From Laccaria trichodermophora (lineage: Eukaryota; Basidiomycota; Agaricomycetes; Agaricales; Hydnangiaceae), in NCBI GenBank assembly GCA_018417955.1, contig JACTVC010000028.1, positions 620,001 to 684,000 on the forward strand: a stretch of DNA of 64,000 bases, in the 5' to 3' direction. The notes beneath the pieces are model-generated. The model searched no databases. It saw only the letters and a program-made list of their open reading frames with translations, and had not been told where the DNA came from. The translations under genes were made by a program, and so were the position numbers. Shown here piece after piece: positions 10,768-22,030 of the stretch; the first letter of the stretch is position 1; every line of letters starts with the position of its first letter.

Positions 10768-12214
10768 ATGGATGAACCTCCTTCACCATTGCTAAAGTCA
10801 AGGATTCCAAGAAAGACCATCCTCGTTGACCGCAACTCGTGAGGATCTTTTGTATATGTATCTCAGTTTGACCGTACGTGACCTTCAAGCAGATTCACAC
10901 ATGACGAGAAATCTCGAATTCGCGACGTTCATTGTCCTCTCCTAAAGGGAATAATTTATTATCAGCGAGGTGGTGCGATATTCGAGCACAACATCCACTC
11001 CTCGGGAAAACATGAGGTATGATTCACCTGCCACTCATTGAGAAACTTTCGTATACAACTCACTATGCATTTAAGCCACGAATCGTCCTCCCGAAACATC
11101 CGTCGCAGGCTTTGGAAAAAAATTTGTTCATCCCTATCAAAGGCAATCAGATCCTACTATTCGCAAAGTACTCGGAATTTGAAAATGAGTCCCATCTACA
11201 CCTATCAATCCACGAAATCTGCTCCGATAATCGTGTTGGTCCCCCTCTGTGGTTTTTCAACAATAGCGTTGATGGTCACTTCGATATTGATCATTGGGTG
11301 CCGATAGAATCTACCAAAAATGCATTAGGAATCACTTTTTGGGCACGATATAACGACCATTGGAAACTGTTTGACATCTCGACTACTGAAACTTGCGCCT
11401 CGGATGATTTCCCTCTAATTGAGTCCGGGAAAATAGACTTTGATCTAAAGCTCAACTCGAAGTCGGTGCGCAATAGGAGTCTCGGTTTGTCCAAAATTTT
11501 GATGCAGTCATGTTGAACATGCTCTAACGGTCCTCCAAGTCATACTATCCCCTGACCAGCACGTTCTTCTAAATGTGGATCAGAAGAAAAAACGACACAA
11601 CGAAATGATTGACATTCACTATTCAGATTCTGGTGGCACAAACGGTATGAACTTTTCCTTCGTTACCTGCATGTCTATTCCCATTCCCCCAAAAACATCG
11701 CCAATCCTCCAGCCACTACTTTCATTTTCTGCGGATGGGTCCAAGTTTGCTATGACTGTGACGGCTCACGGCAGAGTGTCCGTTTGGGATATCCGAAGCA
11801 GATTTCCGTTGAAGACGTTCATGGAAGTCCCCAAGCCCGACAATAACGACGCGAATGTACGATCCCTTCAATTCAGCAGTGGAAAATCAGGAAAAGAAGC
11901 TCTGGTATTTGTAGAGGTACGTCTGATGTTCGTATTTTGATATCTCTACCTCTCAAATAGGTGGTCTGAATCATTAGCACAATGACCTTTCCCTTCTTGA
12001 TATCATTCATGTGATCGATGCAACGTCATTCGAGACGGAAGAAATTCTGGTCTTGGATTTAGAAGAGCTCAAAGAATATGATGGGGACAGAGGAGTGGGT
12101 TCGCTTTTCTTCGATCCAAATGGGGGAACCCTATACGCTGAACTTTCCGGAACGCTATACGAGTGGGACCTGCGGAAAGATGAGCCTGGTCCCGAATGGT
12201 GGATCGGGGAATAG
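10768..12214 (+). CDS. WD40-like/DUF2415-like protein, paralogue 2
   Basis: Exons 10768-10838, 10893-11016, 11076-11484, 11540-11916 and 11978-12214 give 405 aa without a stop. The start ATG lies in ATCGATGGATGAACC and gives MDEPPSPLLKSRIPRKT, the N-terminus shared by copies 2-7. Intron 3 has a clear branch site (CTCTAACG) and donor GTTTGT. WD-type blades are FSADGSKFAM...VSVWDIRSRFPLKTF (exon 4) and FFDPNGGTLYAE...GTLYEWDLR (exon 5), with VRSLQFSSGKSGKEALVFVE straddling intron 4. The protein ends GPEWWIGE. Module A and the conserved 19-mer precede it. Confidence 0.85.
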
Positions 12215-12965
12215 TAGGATGTTCGCCTCGATAAAAATACTTTCTATTACGCCATTTGCAGTCCATTAGTAGAATAACTCAAGTGTAAGCAAAACAAGCC
12301 TGAAGGAGAAGAGACCGAAGTGGAATTAAGTAACCTCGGTTTAGGTATCGGCAATGAAACCGCGAACACCAAGCCGCATTGGAGTCAGTACCAAGATAAA
12401 GATTTCGACGGAAAATCTATTAGAACCGTGCATTCAACATAACATTATAGAAAGTCCAAGACCCAACCGTGCTGAATAAAAAGTCCGATTCTGAGTGGAA
12501 CGACGTCGGGAATGTCCAAAGTAGAAAACGTTAACGGATATGAATTCATAAGCACCATATATGACATTTTTCATCTTCAATACGATCCTGGCCTATAAGG
12601 AGAACGTTTTAGCGGATGAACATGAGCCAAAAACAAGGGGGAGACAGACGCGGGAGTGACAGTGGGCGGTGAGCCATTGGGGTGGACAGTTGAAGAGTAC
12701 TAAAAATCGCGTCAGAGAGATATTCATAGATGCCATCAAAACAATACGTACATCACCATCCGGGATGCCAGAAACTTTGGGTGTCCCATCGACGGGTGGT
12801 ACACTGGAAGGGAGGACAGATGCTGCCGGAGAATCGGGAGCGGGAACAGGGACACCAGATGATGCGGGACCTTTTACAGGTGCACTAGGATAGCTGCTAA
12901 CGTTGGGCACGGGGACGCCTGTGGGAACTGCGGAATCAGAGCCTGTGTGCATAACCCTGTTGGCA
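12215..12965. other. Interval 3' of WD40 copy 2
   Basis: The first ~150 bp resemble the 3' flanks of the other WD40 copies. After that comes a minus-strand frame (12593-12952) rich in Pro, Ser, Val and Ala (PTGVPVPN, GVPVPAPDSP). It looks like a low-complexity tail and is not assigned to any gene. Confidence 0.3.
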
Positions 12966-13590
12966 ACATCTATGCATCAAGGCCGAAGAAAATCTGCTTC
13001 ACAATTCTTAAAATCTGCTTGTTTGATAAGTCTGCGCCGACATAGAAGACCAAGTCCAGTAGATTCTCACCCAGCACCTCCAGAACATGTATTCGTGTTT
13101 TTGTGTTCAAAATTATCGAGGAAGCCGATGACATGGAAATATCTGAGATGGACATGCGATGACGACGTAGGTGAGTTGGGGTTTGACGACGTGATCAGTC
13201 TCCCCCTAGTAATGTTACCATGACTTGCAACTAATGCCTTTCCAAGTAAGAAATTAGCAAACTGTGTCAAATTATGAATGGGAATATACCGACAACTAAC
13301 CTCGTTCTCGATGTCCTCCAAAAGAGTCATGAAAGTTCTCTTCGGATTGGGTCCACCATAATGGTAATAGGTCAAGTGATAGGATGCGTCTGTCGTGAGG
13401 TGGATGTTCAGAGCATATCATAGCACATATTTTAGGCAAGAAACAGGACGACGTACCTCCGAGACTTCCTTCGCCATGTTATGGCTCGCGTCCTTCGAGT
13501 CTGGCAGTCCTCCTGACGCATGGAGGCCAACCCGTTATCGGGAGGAACCGGAAACAAAGCAATCCTTGAACGGCTCGTCTTTCTGACATT
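12966..13590 (-). pseudogene. 'X' gene remnant, copy 1
   Basis: Minus-strand remnant of a gene I do not recognise. Readable segments are LPDSKDASHNMAKEVSE, then PNPKRTFMTLLEDIENEV, then YIPIHNLTQFANFLLGKALV and FLDNFEHKNT. They lie in different frames with plausible introns between some of them. The downstream part has a close relative at 63510-64000; the upstream part recurs at 16715-16917 and 28875-29060. No intact copy is present in the window. Confidence 0.5.
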
Positions 13591-13688
13591 GCTGGCCCAT
13601 ACAACTTAAACGCCAGATTTTCATGAGTTACATGGGCTATCGGCTGGATGAAAGTCCAATTTGAATAGCCCCGAACGCGTTTTGGTCC

Positions 13689-14440
13689 GTGCGTAGCGCA
13701 TTGACGCTGATCGAGATAGTATTCCCGCGAGGCCGAGAAGGGGCGATGGGGTTTCTGGTCATGGTAGGTGGCAGTAGCCTGAGTTTGTTGAAATGTTCAG
13801 CAGCAAACGGCATCACCGGCCCGGCTTCTTTCCTTCAACCACAGTTGACAATGACATCAAAGCGACTAAACAGACGAGCAATCGGCAAATCCGTCCAATC
13901 CAACGTAGAACGCGCCAAAATTGTGCTTCAGCTCGTCAAGCAAGGCTTAGATCCTACCGGAAATCAGAACATCCTCCGATCGATTTTACCAATACCACAC
14001 TGTGCTGAAGCCCGACCGGCGACGCAGCATTCAAGCAGATCGACTATATTGTGCGAGGAGGCTGCGAAATATGGTTTCGAGGTGAGTTTATGTTATTACC
14101 TCTTCCAGTCGCGATTTTCAATCGAGTCCTCAGAGTTGTTGTGTAGTGTATTTTTCAAATTTACACCCTCGGAACACCCCAAAACCTACCTCATGACTGC
14201 AGAACACAGCCTAGTTCGTTCTTTCTCCCATTCCTATTCCTCTGAACCAACCTACACCCCCACAGCGAAGCAGCGCAAGCTATGACCGACGGCGCATTAG
14301 AAACGACGCCGCCTCCTATCCACGCCGCCCACCTACCGCCAAGTTTACCTCCACCTCAATAACGCCATAGCCGTCAGGCATCCTCACCCGTCAAGACACC
14401 ATCAAAACCTCCTCCTCACGCCAGATCTATGACAAGAATC
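13689..14440 (+). pseudogene. 'G' gene remnant, copy 1, 5' part
   Basis: A plus-strand stretch with protein-like segments (NVERAKIVLQLVKQGLDP; CEEAAKYGFE followed by a GTGAGT donor; YLMTAEHSLVRSFSHS). Its 3' part (about 14270-14430) matches 27250-27430. In the 27 kb copy that sequence runs straight on into material found here only at 19755-20190. The gene family is not recognised and the frame is not continuous. Confidence 0.4.
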
Positions 14441-15000
14441 CCATAGAAATACTGACTGAATGTGTATGAGCTTTTGTTAGGATTCATGGAAATGATCGAC
14501 TGATGAAACATCTTATAGTCCGAGCGACAAGAGCGCCGAACACGTCTGAACATTTGCAGAACCCCGTTAGCCTGAACCGTGACTCGTCCTTTGAATGTCA
14601 ATTCCGTTTACACAAAAATAACCTCTCATCAGATCATCAGCCATGAGGATAAGGCGCGGGTGATACATTGTGGTAATGCTTTCCGTCACTTTCCAAAGCA
14701 TCTTCACAGTGATAGGTCGATTTTTAGCCGCAAAAAACGACCTTCCGACTGGCATCTCTCCCCAATATGATCTCGCAAAATAGTGATTTTCCTTATCATG
14801 AGCACTCCGTGATAGACGCGACCGAAACTGGCGCCCGAACCTTCTGAATCTCACGACCGATGGCAATTGACTCACAGCCGTGTGACAACTTAATTTCTCA
14901 CCGCAGAAGGTATAAATGCGCAATCGTGAGATTCAAATCGTCCAACTCCTTGCACCCACCACGATCAAATGTCATTCCACTGGCAGTTCCTTCCAAGTAA
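14441..15000. other. Interval with minus-strand frames, no gene called
   Basis: A 118-codon minus frame (14567-14923) is open but resembles nothing known. The stretch GGTATAAATGCG at about 14909 looks like a TATA motif and could belong to the promoter of the IFI6-like gene to the right. Confidence 0.25.
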
Positions 15001-15033
15001 GCATTCCATTTTTCGTCCCCTAGCTGGTCCTCC

Positions 15034-15398
15034 TTGACTGAAGCATGTACGCCAGGGCTTATCGGACCCGCCCTTGTAACAGCCGGTGTTCTGACGCTAC
15101 TCCCGGTAGCAGGGTTAGGCTTGTTGACTGTTCTGGGATTCGGAGCAGGTGGCATCGTTGCTGGTACGTTGTGCAAGTTCACCAACAGGGTTGACTGCGT
15201 GATCAGAGGAATGATTTGAATCTTTTACCCCCAGGGTCTCTGGCTGCCTCAATCCAATCGGCAGTCTACGGCGCGTTCACGTGTGGCGTATTCTCCACCT
15301 GTACGTCTATTGCCGCAACCGCCGCCGCTCCTGCTGCTGGGGGCATAGTAGCCTCAGTTCTCTCTATGGTTGCGGGTCTGGGTCTGTGGCTCTGGTAA
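15034..15398 (+). CDS. IFI6/ISG12 (interferon-inducible 6-16 type) hydrophobic protein
   Basis: Two exons, 15034-15163 and 15235-15398, joined across a GTACGT...CCCCAG intron in phase 1. The product has two very hydrophobic, glycine/alanine-rich segments (GPALVTAGVLTLLPVAGLGL, then GGIVAGSLAASIQSAVYGAF and GGIVASVLSMVAGLGLWLW). The GIVAGSLAASIQS core is typical of the Ifi-6-16/ISG12 family, small membrane proteins of mitochondria or ER found in animals and many fungi. Two cysteines lie in the second half. No ATG opens the frame; the reading continues left of 15034 (...WSSLTEAC) to a likely acceptor near 15020, so the first exon is not resolved. The gene may be real but incomplete here. Confidence 0.6.
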
Positions 15399-15715
15399 GA
15401 TGGGGAAAAGGAAGATAGGCAGAAGTTGTACGGTTATATCATTGCGGTGTTTCTTGTGATTGGCTCTTAGCTTCAACTCCTCAGCCTACATCTTTTTTCT
15501 TGATTTTCCATTATGCAATTTTTAGTTTCATTATGCTACCAAATTTCTACCTATATGTAAATGTATGCCCACCTATGCCGTGCTTGATGTGAAAGAACAG
15601 TGACAGACGAGTGAACAACTTCAAGTCGTGAGTGCGTGAAGTCCGTTGAAACTCCGACATCATGTGATCATGTTGAATTTTCTAACGTGGAAATTCATTG
15701 TTCTTCCTTGGTTCG
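15399..15715. other. Interval 3' of the IFI6-like gene
   Basis: AT-rich, with no frame of note. It probably holds the 3' UTR of the IFI6-like gene. Confidence 0.3.
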
Positions 15716-16345
15716 TCCCTCCCACCACCGATGGATCCAACTCAGAAGTTGACGAACGGCCTTTCCCTCCCTCGACGAGCGGCCTCGTCCGTCAACCAAC
15801 GGCTTCTTCCTTCGCTCAACGAATGGTCTCCCCCCTTCCTCGATGAACAGTCTCCTCCCTTGGTTGTCACGTCATTGATGGCGACGTGGCCCTCGACGAA
15901 CCTTTTCTCTTTATGAACAGTCTCCTTCCTCCCTCGATCAACGGCCTTTCCTTTCAACGACCTTCTCTCTCGACGAAGGGTCTCCTCCCTCCCTCGATGA
16001 ATGGTCGCCTCCCTCCCTCGACAAACGGTCTCCTCTCCCTCCCTCGACAGACGGCCTCCTCGTTCCCTCGACGAACGGCTTCTCTCTCCCTTTCCCCGAT
16101 GAACGGCCTCCTCCCTCCCTCGACGAATGGCCCCCCTCTCTTGACGAACGGCCTTCTCCGTCCCTCGACGAACGGCTCCCTCCCTCCCTCAATGAACAAC
16201 CTCTTATCCCAATGAACGACCTTCTCTCTCAACAAACGGTCTCCTCTCGTGCGTTAGGTAGACTGGCTCACGGAGCACCCTCCCTTGATGAACGGCCTCC
16301 TCTCTCGACGAATGGTCTCCATCCTCCCTCGACGAACTAGGTAGA
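15716..16345. repeat. Minisatellite, CCTCCCTCGACGAACGG-type unit
   Basis: Some 20-25 degenerate copies of a ~24-30 bp unit with core CTCCCTCGACGAACGGCC. All six frames are open over long stretches because the unit length is often a multiple of three. The predicted Ser/Pro/Leu-rich peptides are therefore artefacts. Confidence 0.85.
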
Positions 16346-16714
16346 CTTGCTCACGGGGTAAATACTACTGTCGTGGCTGTACATTAGGATTATTGAACAT
16401 GTTACTATGGATCATTGAATGTCATTTTTTTTGCTTTCACTATCTTTATAAGTTATCTTTGTAAGAAATAATCTGGAAAGAATAAAAGAAAAGAGACAGG
16501 AATCATACAGAAATCCAGTAGAAATCCATCCGAAATTACACTGTTGATTTCTTGTAATTACCCAAAATTACCCAGGAACCGAATCGAAAATTGGAAGTTG
16601 AGAAATAGTGGTAATTTGAGGAATTTCGGACAAATTTTCTGCCATATCCCAGGATTTCCATTCTCCATTTTTCCTGATGCAAAATTGGGTAACATGATAC
16701 CCTGTGACAAATAG
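16346..16714. other. AT-rich interval, no gene
   Basis: Contains short direct repeats of AAATTACCC/GAAATCC type at 16500-16600. No coding signal on either strand. Confidence 0.35.
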
Positions 16715-17000
16715 GTCGATTGAGAGGATACATCTGTCGTAGGTGGCTGTATGGTAGAGCAGGAAGACGTATCTCTGAGACTTCCTTCGCCATGTTATGG
16801 CTTGCGTCCCTTGAGTCTGGCAGTCTCCTGACGCCTGGAAATTGGAATATCAGGAAGAAAAGTTGGAAATCAAAGCAAACTCACACACTCAAAGCCAGAA
16901 TTTCACCCGTTGAATGAGCTATGAGCGCTGAGCTCTCGAGCTTCAAACTCAGCCAATTACTTGGGAGATTAGAGGATGGCAGGCTTCGTAGAACAAAAAG
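16715..17000 (-). pseudogene. 'X' gene remnant, copy 2
   Basis: Carries the stretch ACTTCCTTCGCCATGTTATGGC and its surroundings, shared with 13440-13560 and 28975-29060. On the minus strand it reads DASHNMAKEVSEIRLP. It continues into GAGCTATGAGCGCTGAGCTC (16917), which is the empty equivalent of the insertion site of the 29-35 kb element. Confidence 0.5.
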
Positions 17001-17120
17001 CCAGTGGGTAGCCTGCAGGAAGGTCGAGTTTCGAGTTGAGTTAAAAGTTAGGTCCGACAGGCACTCTTAACTCCGACACGCGCGCTTAAATTGTTCTTTC
17101 CGTAATCTCACCAGCCATCG

Positions 17121-18554
17121 ATGGTTGAACCGCCTTCACCATTGCTAAAGTCGAGGATTCCCAGAAAGACCATCATGATTGACTACTACCTGTGAGAGTC
17201 TTTTGTATATGTATCTAACTTCTGAACACCATCATTCACTTGCAGACTCTTCCAAGATGACGGGGAATGTGAACCTTCCGACTTTCATTGTCCTCTTCGA
17301 AAGGGAATCATTTGTTATAGCCGGGATGGTGCGATATTCAAGCACAAAATCCATTCCTCCAGAAAAGATGAGGTTGATTCATATGCCGCTCATTGAGAAA
17401 GTTGTGTATAACTCACTATGCCTTGAAGCCACGAATAATCGTCCCGAAACATCCGTCGCGGTATGTCAGAAAAATTAAGTTCATCCCCATCAAAGGCAAT
17501 CGGATCCTACTACTCGCAAGGTATTTTGGAAGGACAACTAACCAGCTCTATGACCTACTATCAATTTACGAAATCCGCTCCGATAACCGTATTGGTCCTA
17601 TTCTGTGGTCCTTCAACGGTAGCCACGTTGATGCAGACTTCGATATTTTTGATAAGTTGGAGCTGATAAAATCCACCAAAAATGCATTGGGAATCTCTTT
17701 TGGGAAGCAGTTTAATGACCATTGGAAACTGTTCGACATCTCTACTACTGGAACCGACACCTTGGATGATTTTCCTCTAATTGAGTCCGGAAGAATAGAT
17801 TTTGATCCAAAGCCGAAGTCGGAGGGGGTGTTCAGAGCTACTGTCGGTTCGTCCAAAATCTTTATGTTGAACCTGCTCTAATGTGTTCTCCAAGCCAAAC
17901 TATCCCCTGACAGGCACATTCTCCTGAATGCCAGTGATTGTGAATTAGAACGACACAGCGAAACAATTGACATTCACTATTTGGATTCTGGTGGCACGAA
18001 CAATATGGACTTTTCCTTCATTACCCGCATGTCTATTCCCATTCCCAGGGTCTCAGAAACATTTCAGAGCGGACAACCATCATTTACATTCTCTGCCGAT
18101 GGGTCCAAGTTTGCTATGTCTATGGGTCACGGCAGAGTGTCTGCTTGGGACATCCGAAACATTGAAGTTCCTCTAAAAACATGCATTGACTTAAACCCAA
18201 GGTCCGACTTCGGCAATGGTAGTGCAAATTATCTTCAATTCAGCAGTGGAAAAGTAGGAAAAGAAGTTCTGGTATTTGTGGAGGTATGTTTGATGTTCAT
18301 ATTCTGATATCCCTTGGGTCTGAATCTCTTAGCATAAATATTCTCAGTCTCTTGCATTCATTCATGTGATCGACGCGACGTCATTTGAGACAGAAGAAAT
18401 TCTTCCTGTAAAGTTGAAATTCGGATTAGCAGTGTGTGCGCTTTTCTTCGATCCAAGTGGGGAGACTCTGTATGTTGAAGTTATCGGAACACTCTACGAG
18501 TGGGACCTGCGGAAAAATGAGACTGGTCCTGAATGGTGGATTGGGGAAGAGTAG
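17121..18554 (+). CDS. WD40-like/DUF2415-like protein, paralogue 3
   Basis: Exons 17121-17191, 17246-17372, 17429-17846, 17895-18283 and 18333-18554 give 408 aa with no stop. Begins MVEPPSPLLKSRIPRKT. Exon 2 encodes CPLRKGIICYSRDGAIFKHK and exon 3 PRIIVPKHPSRYVRKIKFIP. Blades: FSADGSKFAMSMGHGRVSAW and FFDPSGETLYVEVIGTLYEW. Exon 5 begins HKYSQSLAFIHVIDA and ends GPEWWIGEE. It is the closest relative of copy 5 in coding sequence, introns and both flanks, showing a segmental duplication. The 19-mer is absent here and in copy 5. Confidence 0.85.
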
Positions 18555-19130
18555 TTCACCTCGACTCGGACAAGAATACTTTTTATTACACCATTTGTGG
18601 TTCATCAGAATAGCTTACGAGGGTTCAAGCAGAAGAAGCGTGAAGGAGAAGAGACTGAAATTGGATTGACCTCGGTTCAGGTATCGGCAAAGAAACCATG
18701 TTGAACACCCAAGATCAAGCGAGCAAACTCTGTGAGCTTGGCCATAGTGCGTTGGGCAAACGAAGTTTGTTCCAAAAGGGGAGGAAGCCCCATTTAAGGC
18801 GTAGAAACCCGTCGTGGAGGCTGGTGTCGCGGGCGCAGGTACGACCGCCGACGGGAAAGGGGGTGGGCGCACACCTCAGACAGGGGGTCGCATAGTAAGT
18901 GTACCAACGGGGCCCTGAGTGGGGTCTAGGAACCGGGATTCGCTTCTCTACCGTCCAGCTTTCTCTCCAACTTAAACTTGCTCCGTCTACCTCGGACGTA
19001 ATCTCTCTATATCTTGTAAGATACAGGGATTTCTTACACATTAGGTTTTTTCTAACGAAGTCCCCTCAATCCGGGAGCCATCCAGAAGGAAGAACGTCGG
19101 ACGTGGTGGTGATTGGTGAAATTTGAAAGA
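18555..19130. repeat. WD40 3' flank plus module C, copy 1
   Basis: The first ~230 bp (to about 18780, with CAAGATCAAGCGAGCAAACTC) recur after copies 4, 5 and 7. Module C follows (about 18775-18960) and recurs at 25320-25540 and 63110-63300. On the minus strand module C reads like a decayed coding region (FYALNGASSPFGTNFVC), but no full frame survives. Confidence 0.6.
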
Positions 19131-19754
19131 GAAGGTTACAAAGTCCGCCGCCAAAGCAACAACTTTGTCATCATGCCACCATCATCCACATCGCCAACAG
19201 CACCTAACAGCACTCCTCCTCTTTCAAATTTCTCGGAGCCTTACGGCGGCGCGATGCTGCAGGAATTGTCACGTAGTAAGACGTGAATTACGGCGTGTAC
19301 GCTATTACTCTGAGTCAAGGTGAGTTGTATGTCGATACCGAAAGATCAGGTTGCCATTTACAATGTATTCAGTTGATTCTGAACAGAGTTGCACCCAGAA
19401 CTCATGTCAAGCGCGTATAGTCAAGAACGCCTCTGAGTCAGTTCCCTATCTCGCAACCCAAACACTAGCCTCATCCTACTCTGCGTCTTCTACTCCCCTC
19501 TAGACACGGAAACCATAGCCGAACGGATGAATGGCAGAGCATCATGTATCTACGCGGGTCATACGACGAAGCCATTGCGTCACCAACCAATTCAACCCAG
19601 CGCACGTAAATACACCCATTCTCCTCCCCCGACCAACATCACCAGCAAACAAACTATCTCCCGAACAACCAACGAGACACCGCCTTTTAGCGCAGACGGG
19701 AACCGACGTCGACGTCCGAAACTACATGACCTTCATGCTGCAAAGTCTGAAAGT
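19131..19754. other. Interval with short plus-strand frames
   Basis: A serine/proline-rich start-like stretch (MPPSSTSPTAPNSTPPLSNF at 19172) stops at 19292 unless spliced. Downstream Thr/Pro-rich frames (19527-19845) overlap in two phases. No known protein is recognised. Confidence 0.3.
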
Positions 19755-20230
19755 GCGGAGAGTGTTTCTGGTTAGCACCTTCCTCCTTCAACTCTCGTCA
19801 CCCACTCACCTTCATCAGCCTCAATTTACTCTGGTAGAGTTCTGACCGTTTCGCCTCCAACAAGACGATTGATCTGATGAACGAACTCTCCGCCCCGCGA
19901 CGAACACAAGTCTCTGGCACAGGAGACTAGAAGTGACAAGTCGCGTTAGAGCAATACGTTCAGCTCGGAGCGGCTCGACGAGGTTGAGAAGGAGTCGAGG
20001 AGAGGCTGCGACTTGAATAGGATACAAGCTGAGATTGCGCTCGGCGAATTGGAGAAGGCTTCCAAGGTAAGCTCTCGTACCACTATTGCGCTCATTTAGT
20101 TGGAGATTGACTGGCTGTGTGCAGCCTTCTTTGCCCCAGGCGAATTTCATAGTTACAGATAGTCATTAAACAAGGTGAGCGCGTGTATGAGCTTTGATAT
20201 CTTCTCCCCCTGATTCTTCGGTTGAATGAT
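19755..20230 (+). pseudogene. 'G' gene remnant, copy 1, 3' part
   Basis: Matches 27440-27890 closely. Translated pieces include NKTIDLMNEL and, in another frame, IQAEIALGELEKASK, which looks like a coiled coil. A premature TAG and phase changes break it. It appears to have been separated from its 5' part (13689-14440) by the block holding the IFI6-like gene and WD40 copy 3. Confidence 0.45.
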
Positions 20231-20429
20231 AGATCATGTATCGACTACTAAGATTAATCTCAACAACTATCCACCACTACCGCTTGCTACTCATCCAGAT
20301 ACGAAACCATCGTTGGTGGTGAAGAAACTCTGCCATAGATCACTGGAACCCTCTTCCTTAACTCAAACGGACAATCTCGAATAAACGCCCGTGAACGCCC
20401 ATGTCCCCACAGTTCATGTCGTGCAGCTA

Positions 20430-22030
20430 TGCGTCGAAGACCAGGTGTCTAATTTTTGCGGAATGGTGAGATTCGGAGTGGGGTTTTTGACCTTCTGCGT
20501 AGAGTTCTGAGCCGTTTCCGAGGACGTCTCCGACGCGTTTCATATATGAGGAGTTGGTGGACCATTTAGGGGCCCAGATGATGGCTCGTGCTATTGGGAG
20601 TAGGTCGCGCATTCGAGTTATTTAGTAGGCTTCGGGGAAGCGGTATTGCGTTTTGAACTGGTGGTTAAGTAGGTCAGTGGTTGGGAAAGAGGGAGGAAGA
20701 GGGTACCTTGTCGTGCAAATGCTCAATGTCCTCTACACATCGCACCACGAATTCACGCGAGTGTCCTTCAGCAGAAAAAAGATCACCTGAGTCCTAACGA
20801 AAAGCGCATCAAACTGTCAGCCAAGCCTATCTCGAAGCCTTGCAAAGACCCGGTTCTCGACGCGAGACACGCGCTCGTTGTACGCGTTTTCAGCTGTTAC
20901 GGCTCAAGATGCTTCTTCCACTCCGTCAAATACCTCACCCATTCCACAAGCTTCCCATGCGCCGGAAGAACATTTATCGGTCCTCTTCCTAGTCACCTCC
21001 CTCGCGACATTCGTAAACTCATTGATAAGATCCCACGTCCCGAATATCCCCAGGGCTGTCGTTTGTGCGGGGAGACGCTCAAAGAAGGTGGGATATCGAG
21101 ATCCTAAGAGGGACGTCGCTGAAGTCTCGTGAGATTTCTTCAACGAGAGGGAGAGTTAGAGAGGGAGAGCTCCGCAGACTGGGTAGGGGGACAGTCTGAG
21201 TTTTCTTATCAACTGGGAGAAAATGAGCATGTGCACTTCGTGCAGGTCGGCGGAGAGAAGACTGTTCAGCGGCAAGTCTTTGATGGGTTGATTATACGCG
21301 TGGACTGCCGTTGTTCATCAGTTTCATCTATCCCAAAGGAAAAGAGGACGAAACCCACCGAAATCCAAGCCGCTATCAATGAGACTAACAGTCGCATGGA
21401 ATATCTTTACATTCCCCAACTTATCCATAACCATCCCCACCTCCTCCTCACTTCTCAACTGCGTAGGTAGCCCCTCCAACGCCCCTCGAGACCCAACCAA
21501 ACGTTGGCCTTTGGCAATGCCGTGCCAGAGGAAATGTCCTTCGTGAGCTTTGTCACCATGGCTTTGATCCATGAGTTGACATGCGAGTTGAGGGACGTGC
21601 TATCGGGGAGGAGCTTTGATGGGGTGTGGGAGATGTTGGGTCGTTGGCCTTGCAATGGGCCTTCATTCAAGCCAGCGAGACGTCACCGTCAAAGGAAGAA
21701 CAAAGGAAGAACGAGCTCACCAACTCAACAGCCTGCTGAATATCGGGATGAATAACCAGATTCGTCTCCGAAATGTCCAGATTCTGCTGTAAATGCGACA
21801 AGCTCAACCCAAGCTCTGCAAGCTTTTTCTTCGTCATTGGTATCCCCAACTTGGCCTCTCCACCTCCACCTCCACCCGCTGCGTCTTTCCCTGGCCCTGT
21901 CCTCATCACTACAAACACGTCGAACCATAGTTTAACTCTGCAACTTAGCACGTAAAGACTCCAATCGTGTCTCGTTTCCACACAAGAGATTGAGCGGATG
22001 GAGCTGCGTAGAGAGCGGTACAAGTGGGCC
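20430..22030 (-). pseudogene. Cytoplasmic dynein heavy-chain tail pseudogene, copy 1
   Basis: Read on the minus strand from 22030 down, pieces follow the order of the N-terminal tail of fungal dynein heavy chain. First a Gly-rich linker, then AKLGIPMTKKKLAELGLSLS, NLVIHPDIQQAVE, SHVNSWIKAMVTKLTKDISS, LRSEEEVGMVMDKLGNVKIF and LRLSPYP. These are followed by NEFTNVAREVTRKR, AENAYNERVSRLENRV, EDIEHLHDK, FKTQYRFPEAY, AIIWAP, YMKRVGDVL and ELYAEGQK. Intact dynein sits on microtubules as a minus-end motor; only tail fragments are present here, with stops, deletions and frameshifts and no motor domain. The identification rests on recalled family sequence but covers a dozen collinear segments. Confidence 0.82.

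Noticed and set aside
13689..14285. 198-codon plus-strand frame as an intact gene
   Set aside because: It crosses a likely splice donor after AAKYGFE and shares only part of its sequence with the related region at 27 kb.
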